NCBI GenBank assembly: GCA_965226245.1
Contig: CBDDCL010000015.1
Span: forward strand, 6,944,001 to 7,008,000
Reading direction: 5' to 3'
Source of the DNA: CBDCYS01 sp965226245
Lineage (GTDB): Bacteria > Acidobacteriota > Terriglobia > Bryobacterales > UBA6623
Length of the DNA: 64,000 bases
Within the stretch, counting starts at the first letter, position 1, and each line of letters begins with the position of its first letter. Shown in pieces: positions 8,420 through 16,887 of this stretch. The translations under genes and the position numbers were made by a program. Below the pieces are notes generated by a model. It made no database searches. It worked only from the letters and a program-made list of their open reading frames with translations, and was not told where the DNA came from.

Positions 8420-9673
8420 ATGGTTTTGTGGAACCATCGGAGCACCTGTGCGCGAGTATATCTTCTGGCGCTGGGTCTAAGCCTGCCGTGTGGGGCCCAA
8501 ACCCTGATGCGGTCATCGCTTGGGGGAGTTCAGGTGCACATTATCAACAGCGACATGGCAGTGCTGCGTTCCGGGAAGATCAGAGACGATTTGCCCTGCC
8601 AGGTGGTTCCGCTGCCACCCAAGCTTGGGTTTGATCTGCAGTTCCTGGCGGGTTACCGAGTGTCGGTCCCGCTCAAAGCGCTGGCGGGATCCGGAGACAG
8701 CCTGCGCATGCTGTTCCGAATTCTGCCCCTGGACGGCGGTAACCGCTATTCCTACTTCCTTGACCGCTACAATGTGCCGGCGATCGAGCTGGACGCCGAA
8801 GGGGAAGCGGTGCTAGCGGGCCAATACGTCCTCGGGCCGGGCCGTTATCGCGTGGAATGGCTGATGCGAAACCGAGCCGAGCGAGTCTGCGCCAAGAACT
8901 GGGAAATCGAGACGAACACGGCCGAGAATCTGGACGCCCTGGCCGCGACGCGGGGCGCCTACACGGTGGCGCCGCGAGACCCGGATCTATTCAGCGACGA
9001 GCCGCCCGTGTTGCGCTCAGCGACGGCTGATTTGTTGCATGTCAAGATTCTCATCAACTTTACGCCGAGCGATCCCCGGGACTTGCGGCTGCGCCAGTAC
9101 GACCTTGGTAACATCGTTTCCATTATTCGAGCGATTTCACGCGAGCCCAATGTCGGCGTCTTTAGCGTCGTGGCTTTCAACATGCAACAAGAGCGGGTGA
9201 TCTTCGAGCAAGATAGTGTGTCACGAATCGATTTTCCCGGCCTTGGGAAGGCGATCGAGGTGCTCGAGGACGGGATGATCGATGTCGCGCAGCTTCAGGA
9301 CGAGGAGAGCGGAACTCGTTTTCTGACCGGAGTGCTGCAACAGCACCTGGGCAAACAAGAGCCCGAGCCCGACGCCATCATCATTTTGGGTCCGAAGCTG
9401 TTACTCGATAAGAAGGTTTCGATCCAGAGATTGGCGGAGGCTGGCCGGGCGCGATCTCCGATCTTCTACTTCATCTACGACACAACGCCTAGCGCTTACC
9501 CCTGGCGCGACGCGATCAGTAATGTCTTGAGGCTCTACAAGGGTCTGGAATACACCATCACCTTGCCGAAGGACCTTGGCAAGGCAATGCATGGTTTTCT
9601 GTCAAGGTTCTCTCCGAAGCGCCGGAAGCTCACAAGCTGGCAACCGGACAACGAAGCAGCCGGTCAGGAATAG
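8420..9673 (+). CDS. Secreted hypothetical protein (acidobacterial type)
   Basis: A 417-residue protein with a signal peptide (YLLALGLSLPCGAQ, probable cleavage after GAQ). I recognise no catalytic motif. The second half (HVKILINFTPSDPRDLRLRQ, FSVVAFNMQQERVIFEQD, AIIILGPKLLLDKK) has the strand-helix alternation seen in the von Willebrand A-like proteins common in Acidobacteria, but the MIDAS residues (DxSxS) are not evident, so that is only a resemblance. The ATG at 8420 lacks a clear ribosome-binding site. A TATAAT sits at 8401-8406, with no good -35 box. The gene stands alone between an IS and a group II intron. Confidence 0.7.
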   Translation: MVLWNHRSTCARVYLLALGLSLPCGAQTLMRSSLGGVQVHIINSDMAVLRSGKIRDDLPCQVVPLPPKLGFDLQFLAGYRVSVPLKALAGSGDSLRMLFRILPLDGGNRYSYFLDRYNVPAIELDAEGEAVLAGQYVLGPGRYRVEWLMRNRAERVCAKNWEIETNTAENLDALAATRGAYTVAPRDPDLFSDEPPVLRSATADLLHVKILINFTPSDPRDLRLRQYDLGNIVSIIRAISREPNVGVFSVVAFNMQQERVIFEQDSVSRIDFPGLGKAIEVLEDGMIDVAQLQDEESGTRFLTGVLQQHLGKQEPEPDAIIILGPKLLLDKKVSIQRLAEAGRARSPIFYFIYDTTPSAYPWRDAISNVLRLYKGLEYTITLPKDLGKAMHGFLSRFSPKRRKLTSWQPDNEAAGQE

Positions 9674-9690
9674 ATCAAGCCCGCAACGGC

Positions 9691-11604
9691 CGATCGGGTC
9701 GGGTACCGGGGATTGCGCCCCGGCACCCTCCCACACCACCGGACGTACGGTTTTCCGTATCCGGCGGTTGGACCCAGCGGCTTAACTGCTGGCCGCGAGA
9801 TCCGATGGCATCACAAATCCGTAACGCTGCAAATTACGTTTCGACAGGGCCCGATGCATCATCGCCCGCGCCGCGACAAACCAAGCGCCACGACGCGTCG
9901 GCACATAGCGCAGCATCCGCTCGGGCACGCCCAAGCGCCGCAATGCGCGGCAGCGACCCCGCACGCTGTGCCAGCGCAGCCAGAAGCACTTCCGAATGTG
10001 CCGCCGAATCCAGCTTTCCAGCCAAAAGACCGCGCGCCGATCCTCGGCCAGCCGGTAGTAACCCCACCAGCCGACGATATACCGCCGCCACTCGTCGCGT
10101 AATTCCCGGCTCGTGACACTGCGGCAACTGCGCCATATCTCTCGCACCTTCTGCTGGAGCCGCTCGACACTTTGCGGCGCCACTTCCCGCTGCCCCCGGC
10201 GGTTGATGCGAAACCCCAGAAACTTCCGTTCCCAAGGCCGCCCCGCCCCGCTCTTCGCCTCGTTCACTTGCAGTCGCAGATGTTGCTCGATCCAGCTCCA
10301 GATCCCCGCCAGCACCCGCTTCGCCGCCGCTTCGCTGCTCACATAAATGTTGCAGTCGTCGGCATAACGGCAAAAACTCAGCCCGCGGTTCTCCAGTTCC
10401 CGATCCAGTGCATCCAGGTAGATGTTCGCCAGCAATGGAGACAGCGGCCCGCCTTGCGGCGTGCCCTCCTCGCTTTTGACCAGCACCCCGTTCAGCAGTA
10501 CTCCGGCCCTCAAATACCGGCCTGTCAATCTTAAGATCCTTTTGTCCCGAATCACTTGCGCGATCCGTCGCATCAGAATGTCGTGATTCACATGGTCGAA
10601 GAACTTGGCGATGTCAATATCCACCACCCAGTCCTTGCCCTCGCGGACGTATCCCTGTGCCACGCGTACCGCCTCATGCGCGCTCCGCCCCGGCCGAAAT
10701 CCGTAGCTCGACTCGCTGAACATCGGCTCCCAAAACCAGGCTCAAAGATCGGCGTCAAAACTTGCAGCAACGCTTGCTGCAGCAGCCGGTCCATCACCGT
10801 CGGGATGCCCAACAGCCGTTGGCCTCCGTGCGGATTGGGTTTCTCTACCCGCCGCACGAGACTCGGCGTCCAGCGCCCCGCCAGCAGTTTCGCCCGGATC
10901 TTTTCACCGTGGCGTCGAAAGTGGGATTCGAGTTGTTCGGTGGTCATGCCGTCGATGCCCGCCGCGCCGCGGTTGCGTTTGACCGCCCCCAGCGCACGCC
11001 GCAGGTTCTCTTCGGCCGCCACTTGTTCCATCAGATCGTCGTGCATCACTTTCTGTCGGGAGTCTCGCGGCTCACGCTCGGGTTCCCGCCGGCATTGGCC
11101 CGCCGCGGTTCCACCGCTTCTGCCTCCGCCTGCTCCCCGTCTCGTTCCCCCAGCGGGGAAGGACCCTGCGGTCCGGGACTCCGGGAAACCTCTTGCACGC
11201 TATGCCAGTCGCTCCTCTAGCTTTGCTCCTTGGTCCTTCCGCCCTTTGCTCCAGCGGCATTACCCGCCTTCTCGGCTACTATGGCTTCTGCTGACTTCTC
11301 CCCCGCTCTCACGGGGCAGCTCTCCCCAGGTAAGGTGCTGATTCTGTTCCTTCGTGCCGTCCGGCTCTACCTCGCACGTCTCGTATGGATATTGGGCTTC
11401 GCGCTGGTCAGCACGCTTACCGCCCGTACGCGGCCTCTCTGCCGGTTTGTGTTCCTACAGTCGAAGTATTCGTTCCCCGCTTCCTTCGGCTTTCACCGTG
11501 CGGCTTGCGCCCCACGACTTCCGCTCTGCGGTTCCCTACGGTTACCTCCATCGGTCCCGGCAGGATCGTTTCATCCTGCTAGAATCAGCCCATGCTGGGC
11601 ACAC
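9691..11604 (-). mobile_element. Group II intron, copy 1 (endonuclease-lacking class)
   Basis: On the minus strand the element begins GTGTGCCCAGCATGGGC, the usual GUGYG 5' end of bacterial group II introns. It ends with a domain V-like hairpin (GCCGGATACGG, AAAA, CCGTACGTCCGG) followed by a domain VI-like stem near 9691-9740. The whole 1914-bp stretch recurs at 31144-33057 at the same length. The 5' exon carries a strong hairpin at 11629-11648, just before the insertion point, as for class C introns that insert after terminator-like hairpins. It encodes a frameshifted reverse transcriptase/maturase. The exact 3' boundary was set by where the two copies diverge. Confidence 0.85.
9782..11049 (-). 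pseudogene. ltrA-like: Group II intron reverse transcriptase/maturase, frameshifted (YADD intact)
   Basis: Two overlapping frames make up the protein. The first (11049 down to about 10724) has RT domains 0-2: KRNRGAAGIDGM, RRVEKPNPHGGQRLLGIPTV, QVLTPIFEPGF. The second (up to 9782) continues with SSYGFRPGRSAHEAV, VDIDIAKFFDHVNHDIL, GTPQGGPLSPLLANIYLD, the catalytic CRYADDCNIYV at about 10340-10375, and a maturase domain (RRYIVGWWGYYRL). There is no HNH endonuclease. The change of frame lies at 10724-10745 around GGTTTTGGGAG; one extra base would give FEPGFWEPMFSESSYGFR. The same break occurs in copy 2, so either it is an old mutation or the ribosome changes frame here. Confidence 0.85.
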
Positions 11605-11748
11605 TGGCGCACGCCTCCCGGCGGGCAGCGTCGGCCTCCGGGCCGACGTCGCTTCGGCACAGTACGTTGAGCACCGCGAGCAAGCGCAACGAAGTAATGG
11701 CGGCCTTATCGCGTGCTTCAGCCGTCCGGTGGTGAGAAAAGCGGGCTA
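11605..11748. repeat. Hairpin plus dispersed repeat, family R2
   Basis: The stretch begins with an 8-bp perfect stem (CGTCGGCC, TCCG, GGCCGACG at 11629-11648) next to the intron's 5' end. From 11659 it is closely similar to 28685-28768: both have ACAGTACG, then CAAGCGCAACGAAGTAATGG, and end GCGGGCTAGA. The last bases overlap the stop codon of the split K+ channel gene. Confidence 0.65.
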
Positions 11749-12020
11749 GAGCTTCGCCCCGCAGTATTTGCAGTGCGAGGCATCGTAATCGTGCCCCTCG
11801 GCGGAACAGGACAGGCAAGCCTGCGTGCTGACCTTGCGGGGAGTCTGGCCGGCCAGTTCCACCGAAACAATTCCAGCAGGAACGGCGATGATGGCGTAAC
11901 CGAGAAACATCAGCACGGCGGCCAAGGTTTGTCCGGCCACGGTCTGGGGAGCGATGTCGCCGTAGCCCACCGTGGTCATGGTGACAATCGCCCAATAGGC
12001 GGCGGTCGGAATGCTGGTAA

Positions 12021-13047
12021 ATGGGGTATTTAGTTGACTCCAGTAGCCACAATATGTTGTGGTTGGGGGCATGAAGGAGGACTACCCCCGAAACCTCGTC
12101 GAGTTGGAAGCTCGATTCTCGACCGAGGAGGCGTGCCGGGAGTACCTGCTGAAGCTGCGCTGGCCGGAGGGGTTCGTGTGCCCGCGCTGTGGGATCCAGT
12201 CCTCATGGGCCAGCAAACGCAATCTGCTGCTCTGCGCCGACTGCGGTTACCAGGCCTCGGTGACGGCGGGCACGATTTTCCAGGACACCCGCAAGCCCTT
12301 GACGTTGTGGTTCCGGGCGGCTTGGTGGGTGACAACGCAAAAAGGCGGGGCCAGCGCGCTGGAGTTGCAGCGGGTCTTGGGTTTGGGTAGCTATGTAACC
12401 GCCTGGACCTGGCTGCACAAGTTCCGCCGCGCCATGGTGCGCCCCGGTCGCAATCGGCTGGTCGGCCGGGTGGAGGTGGACGAAACGTATGTGGGCGGAG
12501 TCGAAGAGGGCGTCCGAGGTCGCGAAATGGTTGGCAAAGCGTTAGTTGCGGTTGCTGCCGAGGAGGATGGGCGCGGTATGGGTCGCATCCGGCTCCGTCG
12601 GATCGCGGATGCCTCAGCGGCGAGCTTGGAAGCCTTTGTCGAAGAAGCTATCCAACCTGGCAGCCTCGTGCACACCGACGGCTGGGAAGGCTATGCGGGA
12701 TTGGAGAACAAAGGATACCGCCATGAAGTCACCGTGCTGCGCGGGAAGCGGCAATCGGCGAGTAAGCTGCTGCCGAGAGTCCATCGTGTCGCCTCTCTGC
12801 TAAAGCGCTGGCTGTTGGGGACCCACCAGGGGGCTGTCAGTCACGAGTATTTGGACTACTACCTGGACGAGTTCACGTTCCGCTTCAACCGGCGGACCTC
12901 ACGGTCGCGCGGCAAACTTTTCTATCGCCTCCTCCAGCAGGCGGTCGCCGCCGACCCTGCTCCCTATAAGACAATGGTCGAGGCCACCAGGGCCGGCACC
13001 CCCACCCCCAAGATGTAGTGGCTACTGGAGTCAACTAAATACCCCAT
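12021..13047 (+). mobile_element. IS1595-type insertion sequence, copy B (intact)
   Basis: The 1027-bp element has the same inverted ends as copy A (ATGGGGTATTTAGTTGACTC). The flanks show TGCTGGTAA on both sides (12012-12020 and 13048-13056), an apparent 9-bp duplication rather than the 8 bp of copy A; one base may be an indel or part of the scrambled junction. It sits inside the K+ channel gene in the opposite orientation. Confidence 0.88.
12071..13018 (+). CDS. IS1595-type (ISXO2-like) transposase
   Basis: A 315-residue DDE transposase that would cut and rejoin the ends of its own IS. Features in order: a zinc ribbon at about residues 30-60 (CPRCG and CADCG), an ITGTIF-like block (VTAGTIFQDTRKPLTLW), then the catalytic core with EVDETYVGG, GSLVHTDGWEGYAG and the downstream SHEYLDYYLDEFTFRFNRR, which carries the final acidic/asparagine region. 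It ends cleanly in AGTPTPKM before the right terminal repeat. The ATG at 12071 has a GGGGG run just upstream; upstream TTG/GTG codons are less likely starts. This copy looks fully functional and may also act on the ends of copy A. Confidence 0.9.
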   Translation: MKEDYPRNLVELEARFSTEEACREYLLKLRWPEGFVCPRCGIQSSWASKRNLLLCADCGYQASVTAGTIFQDTRKPLTLWFRAAWWVTTQKGGASALELQRVLGLGSYVTAWTWLHKFRRAMVRPGRNRLVGRVEVDETYVGGVEEGVRGREMVGKALVAVAAEEDGRGMGRIRLRRIADASAASLEAFVEEAIQPGSLVHTDGWEGYAGLENKGYRHEVTVLRGKRQSASKLLPRVHRVASLLKRWLLGTHQGAVSHEYLDYYLDEFTFRFNRRTSRSRGKLFYRLLQQAVAADPAPYKTMVEATRAGTPTPKM

Positions 13048-13251
13048 TGCTGGTAAAGCCGGTTTCCTCTCCTTCGATGAGGTACAGGACGAGCGCGGCT
13101 ACGATCAGGACGATCGCCATGATCGTTCTCAAGCAGGCGGTCGCCGCCGACCCTGATCTTGGCCCTATAAGCAATGGGTCGAGGCCACAGGAAGGGCCGG
13201 CACCCCCACCCCCAAGATGTAGTGGCTACTGGAGTCAACTAAATACCCCAT
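13048..13251. repeat. Chimeric duplication of IS end and channel gene sequence
   Basis: After the right end of IS copy B comes about 75 bp of channel gene (GGTAAAGCCGGTTTCCTCTC onward), then a joint into the IS tail (CAGGCGGTCGCCGCCGACCC), then a second IS right end finishing at 13251, then the channel gene again. The IS tail is interspersed with short channel-derived words (GATCTTGGCC inside the IS string). The following channel sequence contains CCATCGTGTCG, which belongs to the IS. The pattern is more like a mixed assembly consensus than a clean biological duplication. Confidence 0.7.
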
Positions 13252-13912
13252 TGCTCCATCGTGTCGGTAAAGCCGGTTTCCTCTCCTTCGATGAGGTACA
13301 TGAGCGCGGCTACGATCAGGACGATCGCCATGATCGTTCCCAAGAAAACCGTGATCTTGGCCCGGCTGGCGCGCAGCGCGGCCAGCAGGAAGTTGGCTTC
13401 CCCAAGATACTTCGCGAGCTTCAACACCCGGAAGACGCGCAACAGCCGCAGGACCCGAATCACCAGCAACGACTGCGTACCGGCAACGACGAGGCTGAGA
13501 TACGTCGGAAGGACGGCCAGCAAATCGACCAACCCGAAAAAGCTGGCGGCGTAGCGTCCAGGCCGCTGGACCGAGTAGAGGCGCAGCACGTATTCCGCGG
13601 TGAAAAGCAAAGTAAAGAGCCACTCAATCGCTCGCAGCTCGAGTCCGTATTGGGCACGGACGGAGGAAACGCTTTCCAACAGAACCGTCAGCACGCTCAG
13701 CAAGATGAGCCAGAGCAGGACGACGTCGAAGGTCTTTCCGCCGGGAGTGTCCGCTTCGAAGATGATCTCGTGAAGTTGCTCTCGTGTCGTAGGGGGTTTT
13801 GGGGTGTCCGAAGGCTGCGTCATGCTGTCAGTTTACGCATCGGACTGAGAAATGGAAACGAAATCCCGTCGTTCAAGCACTCGGCGCGCCGTCGCGCAAG
13901 AAAGCGCCCCGG

Positions 13913-15361
13913 CTACTTGCGCCAAAACGCCGGCGTAAAGATCACCAGCACGGTGTAGAACTCCAGGCGGCCGGCAACCATGCAAAAGGACAGCACCCAT
14001 TTGGCAGCCAGCGGCAGGTGAGCGTAGTTTTCCAGCGGGCCCACGCTGCCCAATCCCGGACCGACGTTGAACATCGACGCCGCCACGGCCGCGATCGACG
14101 TGAACACATCGACTCCCATCGCGGCCAGAGCCATGCACGAGACGAAGTTCACCACGAAGGCAAGGTAGACCAGGTTCAGCAGGCTCTGGATGGTTGATTC
14201 GGAAATCACGTCGCCACCAAGGCGTACGCTGAAGACGCCATGGCGTTCCACCATTCGTTTGAACTCGCGGTCCACCACGCGCGCCAGCAGCAGGATTCTC
14301 GACACCTTCATGCCTCCGGTGGTGGAGCCCGTGCAACCGCCGACGAACATCAACGCCAGCAGCATCAATTGCGGGAACGGGTGCCACAGCTCGAAGTTGT
14401 CCGTCACGAAACCGGTGCCCGTGATGATGGCGCTGACTTGAAAAAGGGCGCGCCGAATGGCTAGCTCCGGAGCATAGCCGCTATGTCCCGCCAGAATGGC
14501 GGCGAACACAGCGCTGGTCAGCAGGATGAGCAGCAGGAAATAGCGGATCTCGACATCGGACAAGAAGCTGCGCGGCTCCCGCTCCACCCACAGCCGGTAA
14601 TGCTGCACGAAGCTGATTCCGGCCAAGATCATGAAGAAGATGATGATGTATTCGATGAGAGGGCTTTCAAAGCCGCCGACGCTGGCGGTGCGTGTCGAGA
14701 AGCCCCCCGTGCCCATCGTGGAGAAGGTGTGACAAGCGGCTTCAAAGCTGTTCATGCCGGCCCAGCGCAGGGCCAGGAATAGCGCCGCGCTAAAAGCCAT
14801 ATAGAGCTTCCACAGCGAGAGAGCGGTTTCGGTGATGCGAGGTTTGAGCTTTTCGGACTTGGCGCCCGAGAACTCCGCGCGGTAAAGCTGCATTCCGCCG
14901 TGACCCAGCAGGGGCAGGATGGCGATGCCTAGCAGAACGATCCCCATCCCTCCCAGCCAATGCGAGAAGCAGCGCCAGAGTTGCAGCGAATCAGGAAGGA
15001 CTTCCACGTTATTCAGGATCGTCGCGCCCGTCGTCGTAAAGCCCGAAACCGTTTCAAAAAAGGCGTCGGTAAAGCTGGAGAAGTGCGGCGAGAAGTAAAA
15101 AGGCAGGCTGCCGAACAGGAACACGGCCAGCCAAATCGATATCACCAGCAGCAGGCCTTCGCGCTGAGCTAGCTCGCGTGAAGGGCGCGGCGAGAGGGTA
15201 AACAAGAGGCCCCCGCACAGAGCACTAATGAGCAGCGAGGCTGCCAGTCCCCAGGGACGATCGCCGACGGCCAGCCCATAGACCAGCGGCACGGCCATGG
15301 TTGTGGAAAAAGCGAGAAGGAACTGACCCAGGACGTAAGTAATCGCACGGACGTGGATCAA
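13913..15361 (-). CDS. trkH: Trk-type potassium uptake transmembrane subunit
   Basis: A 482-residue inner-membrane protein that forms the K+ translocation path. Four pore-loop segments with their filter glycines are visible: VSGFTTTGATIL, HTFSTMGTGGFSTRT, AIITGTGFVTDNF and SMFNVGPGLGSVG. MPPVV-type loop residues appear as GGCTGSTTGGMKVSRILLL between pores three and four. The C-terminus (FCMVAGRLEFYTVLVIFTPAFW) is typical of TrkH. The likely TTG start at 15361 overlaps the trkA stop (TTGA), so translation is probably coupled. The adjacent trkA supplies the regulatory NAD-binding subunit. Confidence 0.93.
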   Translation of the reverse strand: MIHVRAITYVLGQFLLAFSTTMAVPLVYGLAVGDRPWGLAASLLISALCGGLLFTLSPRPSRELAQREGLLLVISIWLAVFLFGSLPFYFSPHFSSFTDAFFETVSGFTTTGATILNNVEVLPDSLQLWRCFSHWLGGMGIVLLGIAILPLLGHGGMQLYRAEFSGAKSEKLKPRITETALSLWKLYMAFSAALFLALRWAGMNSFEAACHTFSTMGTGGFSTRTASVGGFESPLIEYIIIFFMILAGISFVQHYRLWVEREPRSFLSDVEIRYFLLLILLTSAVFAAILAGHSGYAPELAIRRALFQVSAIITGTGFVTDNFELWHPFPQLMLLALMFVGGCTGSTTGGMKVSRILLLARVVDREFKRMVERHGVFSVRLGGDVISESTIQSLLNLVYLAFVVNFVSCMALAAMGVDVFTSIAAVAASMFNVGPGLGSVGPLENYAHLPLAAKWVLSFCMVAGRLEFYTVLVIFTPAFWRK

Positions 15362-16734
15362 GCGTATTCCTTCTGCGGTTCCACAAGAAAAGCGGACTCC
15401 AGCTCCGGCACGATGCTTTCGAGCGTAAAGAAGATCACCCGGTCTTCCGCCTGGATCATCGCCTGCCCTCTCGGCACCACGACCTCGCCGTTGGGACGCG
15501 CGATGGCTCCAACAATTGCGTCACGGGGGAAGCGGATATCGCGCAGCTTCTTGCCGACGTATTTGGATCCCTCGGCGGCGATCAGTTCAATGGCCTCGGC
15601 TTCTTCCTCGCGGAAGGTAGTGACCGAGAGCACGCGTCCCTTGCGGACGAACTGTAGGATGCGGTCCACGGCGGCCAGCCGGGGGCTGACCGATGTGCTG
15701 ATTCCCAGCACCTCGACCATGGACAGGTAATTGAGCCGGTTGATCAGCGCCACGACCTTCTTGGCCCCGAGCCGGCGGGCCAGCAGGGAGGCAATGATAT
15801 TGTCCTCGTCGTGGTTCGTCAGCGCCAGGAAAGCGTCCACGCCTTGAACGTTTTCTTCTTCGAGGGTCGCCTGATCCGTGCCGTCGCCATGAATGACGAT
15901 CGTGTCCTTGAGAATGCCCGAGATCAACTCGCAGCGGCGCTGGGTACGTTCGATCAGCTTGACGTTGACGCCTTGTTTTTCGAGAGCCTCGGCAACCCAG
16001 ATCCCGACCTGTTTGCCGCCGATGATCATGGCGCGCTCCAGCCTCTCCCGCACCGGAAGCCCCATGAAACTCATGACCGCGTGCAGGTTCTCGCGAGTCG
16101 CCACGATGTAGATGTGATCGCCCGCCTGCAGTACCTGGGTGCCGTGCGGAATGATCACCTGCTGGCCGCGAAAGATCATCGCGATCAGTGAATCTTTGGG
16201 CGGCCCGGCGCGGTCGAGTTCTTCGAGGGTCTTGCCCACAACCCAACTGTCATGCTCGACGTGTATGCCGAACAGCTTGACTTGGCCGCCGGCGAAATCG
16301 AGGATGTCGGAAACCCCTGGCATGCGAACCACGCGCAGGATGCGCTCCATGATGTCGGTTTCGGGGTGGATGATGAGGTCGATCTTGAGTCCGGCGCCCC
16401 GGATCATCCGCTCCCAATGCTCGAATTCATGGGTGCGAATGCGGGCGACCTTGACCTTGACGTCGAACTCGACCTGGGCTACGAGACAGGAGAGGATATT
16501 GGTCTCGTCGGAATCGGTAACGGCGATCAGCATCTCCGCGTTGGCCAGCCCGGCCTTGCGAAGCGTGAGTACGCTGGTGGCGCTGCCGCGAACGATCTTG
16601 GCGTCGAGGTGTTCTTCCAGGTGAGCACAGCGGTCAGCGTCTTTTTCAACGATGATGACCTCGTTTCCTTCACGAATCAAACGCCCTGCAATGAGAGCGG
16701 CGACTTGACCGCCGCCCGCGATGAAAATGCGCAT
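15358..16734 (-). CDS. trkA: Trk system potassium uptake regulatory subunit TrkA
   Basis: A soluble protein of 458 residues with two RCK units in tandem. The first has a Rossmann fold (MRIFIAGGGQVAALIAGRL, with EKDADRC at the end of strand 2) and a TrkA-C domain near residues 140-220. The second begins AMIIGGKQVGIWVAEALEKQ and ends with another TrkA-C domain. It binds nucleotides and gates TrkH at the membrane. I chose the ATG at 16734 because MRIFIAGGG is the usual start; an upstream in-frame start would add 12 unrelated residues. It leads the trkA-trkH operon and runs away from the ISNCY element on its right. Confidence 0.93.
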   Translation of the reverse strand: MRIFIAGGGQVAALIAGRLIREGNEVIIVEKDADRCAHLEEHLDAKIVRGSATSVLTLRKAGLANAEMLIAVTDSDETNILSCLVAQVEFDVKVKVARIRTHEFEHWERMIRGAGLKIDLIIHPETDIMERILRVVRMPGVSDILDFAGGQVKLFGIHVEHDSWVVGKTLEELDRAGPPKDSLIAMIFRGQQVIIPHGTQVLQAGDHIYIVATRENLHAVMSFMGLPVRERLERAMIIGGKQVGIWVAEALEKQGVNVKLIERTQRRCELISGILKDTIVIHGDGTDQATLEEENVQGVDAFLALTNHDEDNIIASLLARRLGAKKVVALINRLNYLSMVEVLGISTSVSPRLAAVDRILQFVRKGRVLSVTTFREEEAEAIELIAAEGSKYVGKKLRDIRFPRDAIVGAIARPNGEVVVPRGQAMIQAEDRVIFFTLESIVPELESAFLVEPQKEYA

Positions 16735-16887
16735 GTGATGAAGACCCGCTCGTTCCCTTGAGACTAACATAGCCCTCTGATTGAAGTTACAGGATGGAAA
16801 GTTGAAGTGCAGCGGCCGGGAATCGGCGAAAATAAGTCGTCTTGGCCGGCCGTTTACCGTCCCTCTTCTTGAGCTGTGCGCGTTGTT

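Larger units (their letters stand above)
11746..13823 (-). pseudogene. Voltage-gated K+ channel, split by an IS1595-type element
   Basis: The 5' part (13823 down to about 13252) encodes the cytoplasmic start and helices S1-S5, including an arginine-rich S4 (VIRVLRLLRVFRVLKLAKYL) and TVFLGTIMAIVLIVAALMYL. The 3' part (12020 down to 11746) encodes the pore and selectivity filter (YWAIVTMTTVGYGD), S6, and a short zinc-ribbon tail (CLSC and CKYC). Joined, they form a complete six-helix Kv-type subunit. IS copy B lies between GFTS and SIPTAAYWA, just before the pore helix, so no full channel can be made. The gene is next to trkH-trkA, a sensible neighbourhood for potassium handling. The junction on the 5' side is further scrambled (see 13048-13251). 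Confidence 0.88.

Noticed and set aside
11230..11670. Plus-strand ORFs over the intron 5' domain
   Set aside because: They are antisense to the structured 5' part of the group II intron, and the same reading occurs in copy 2.
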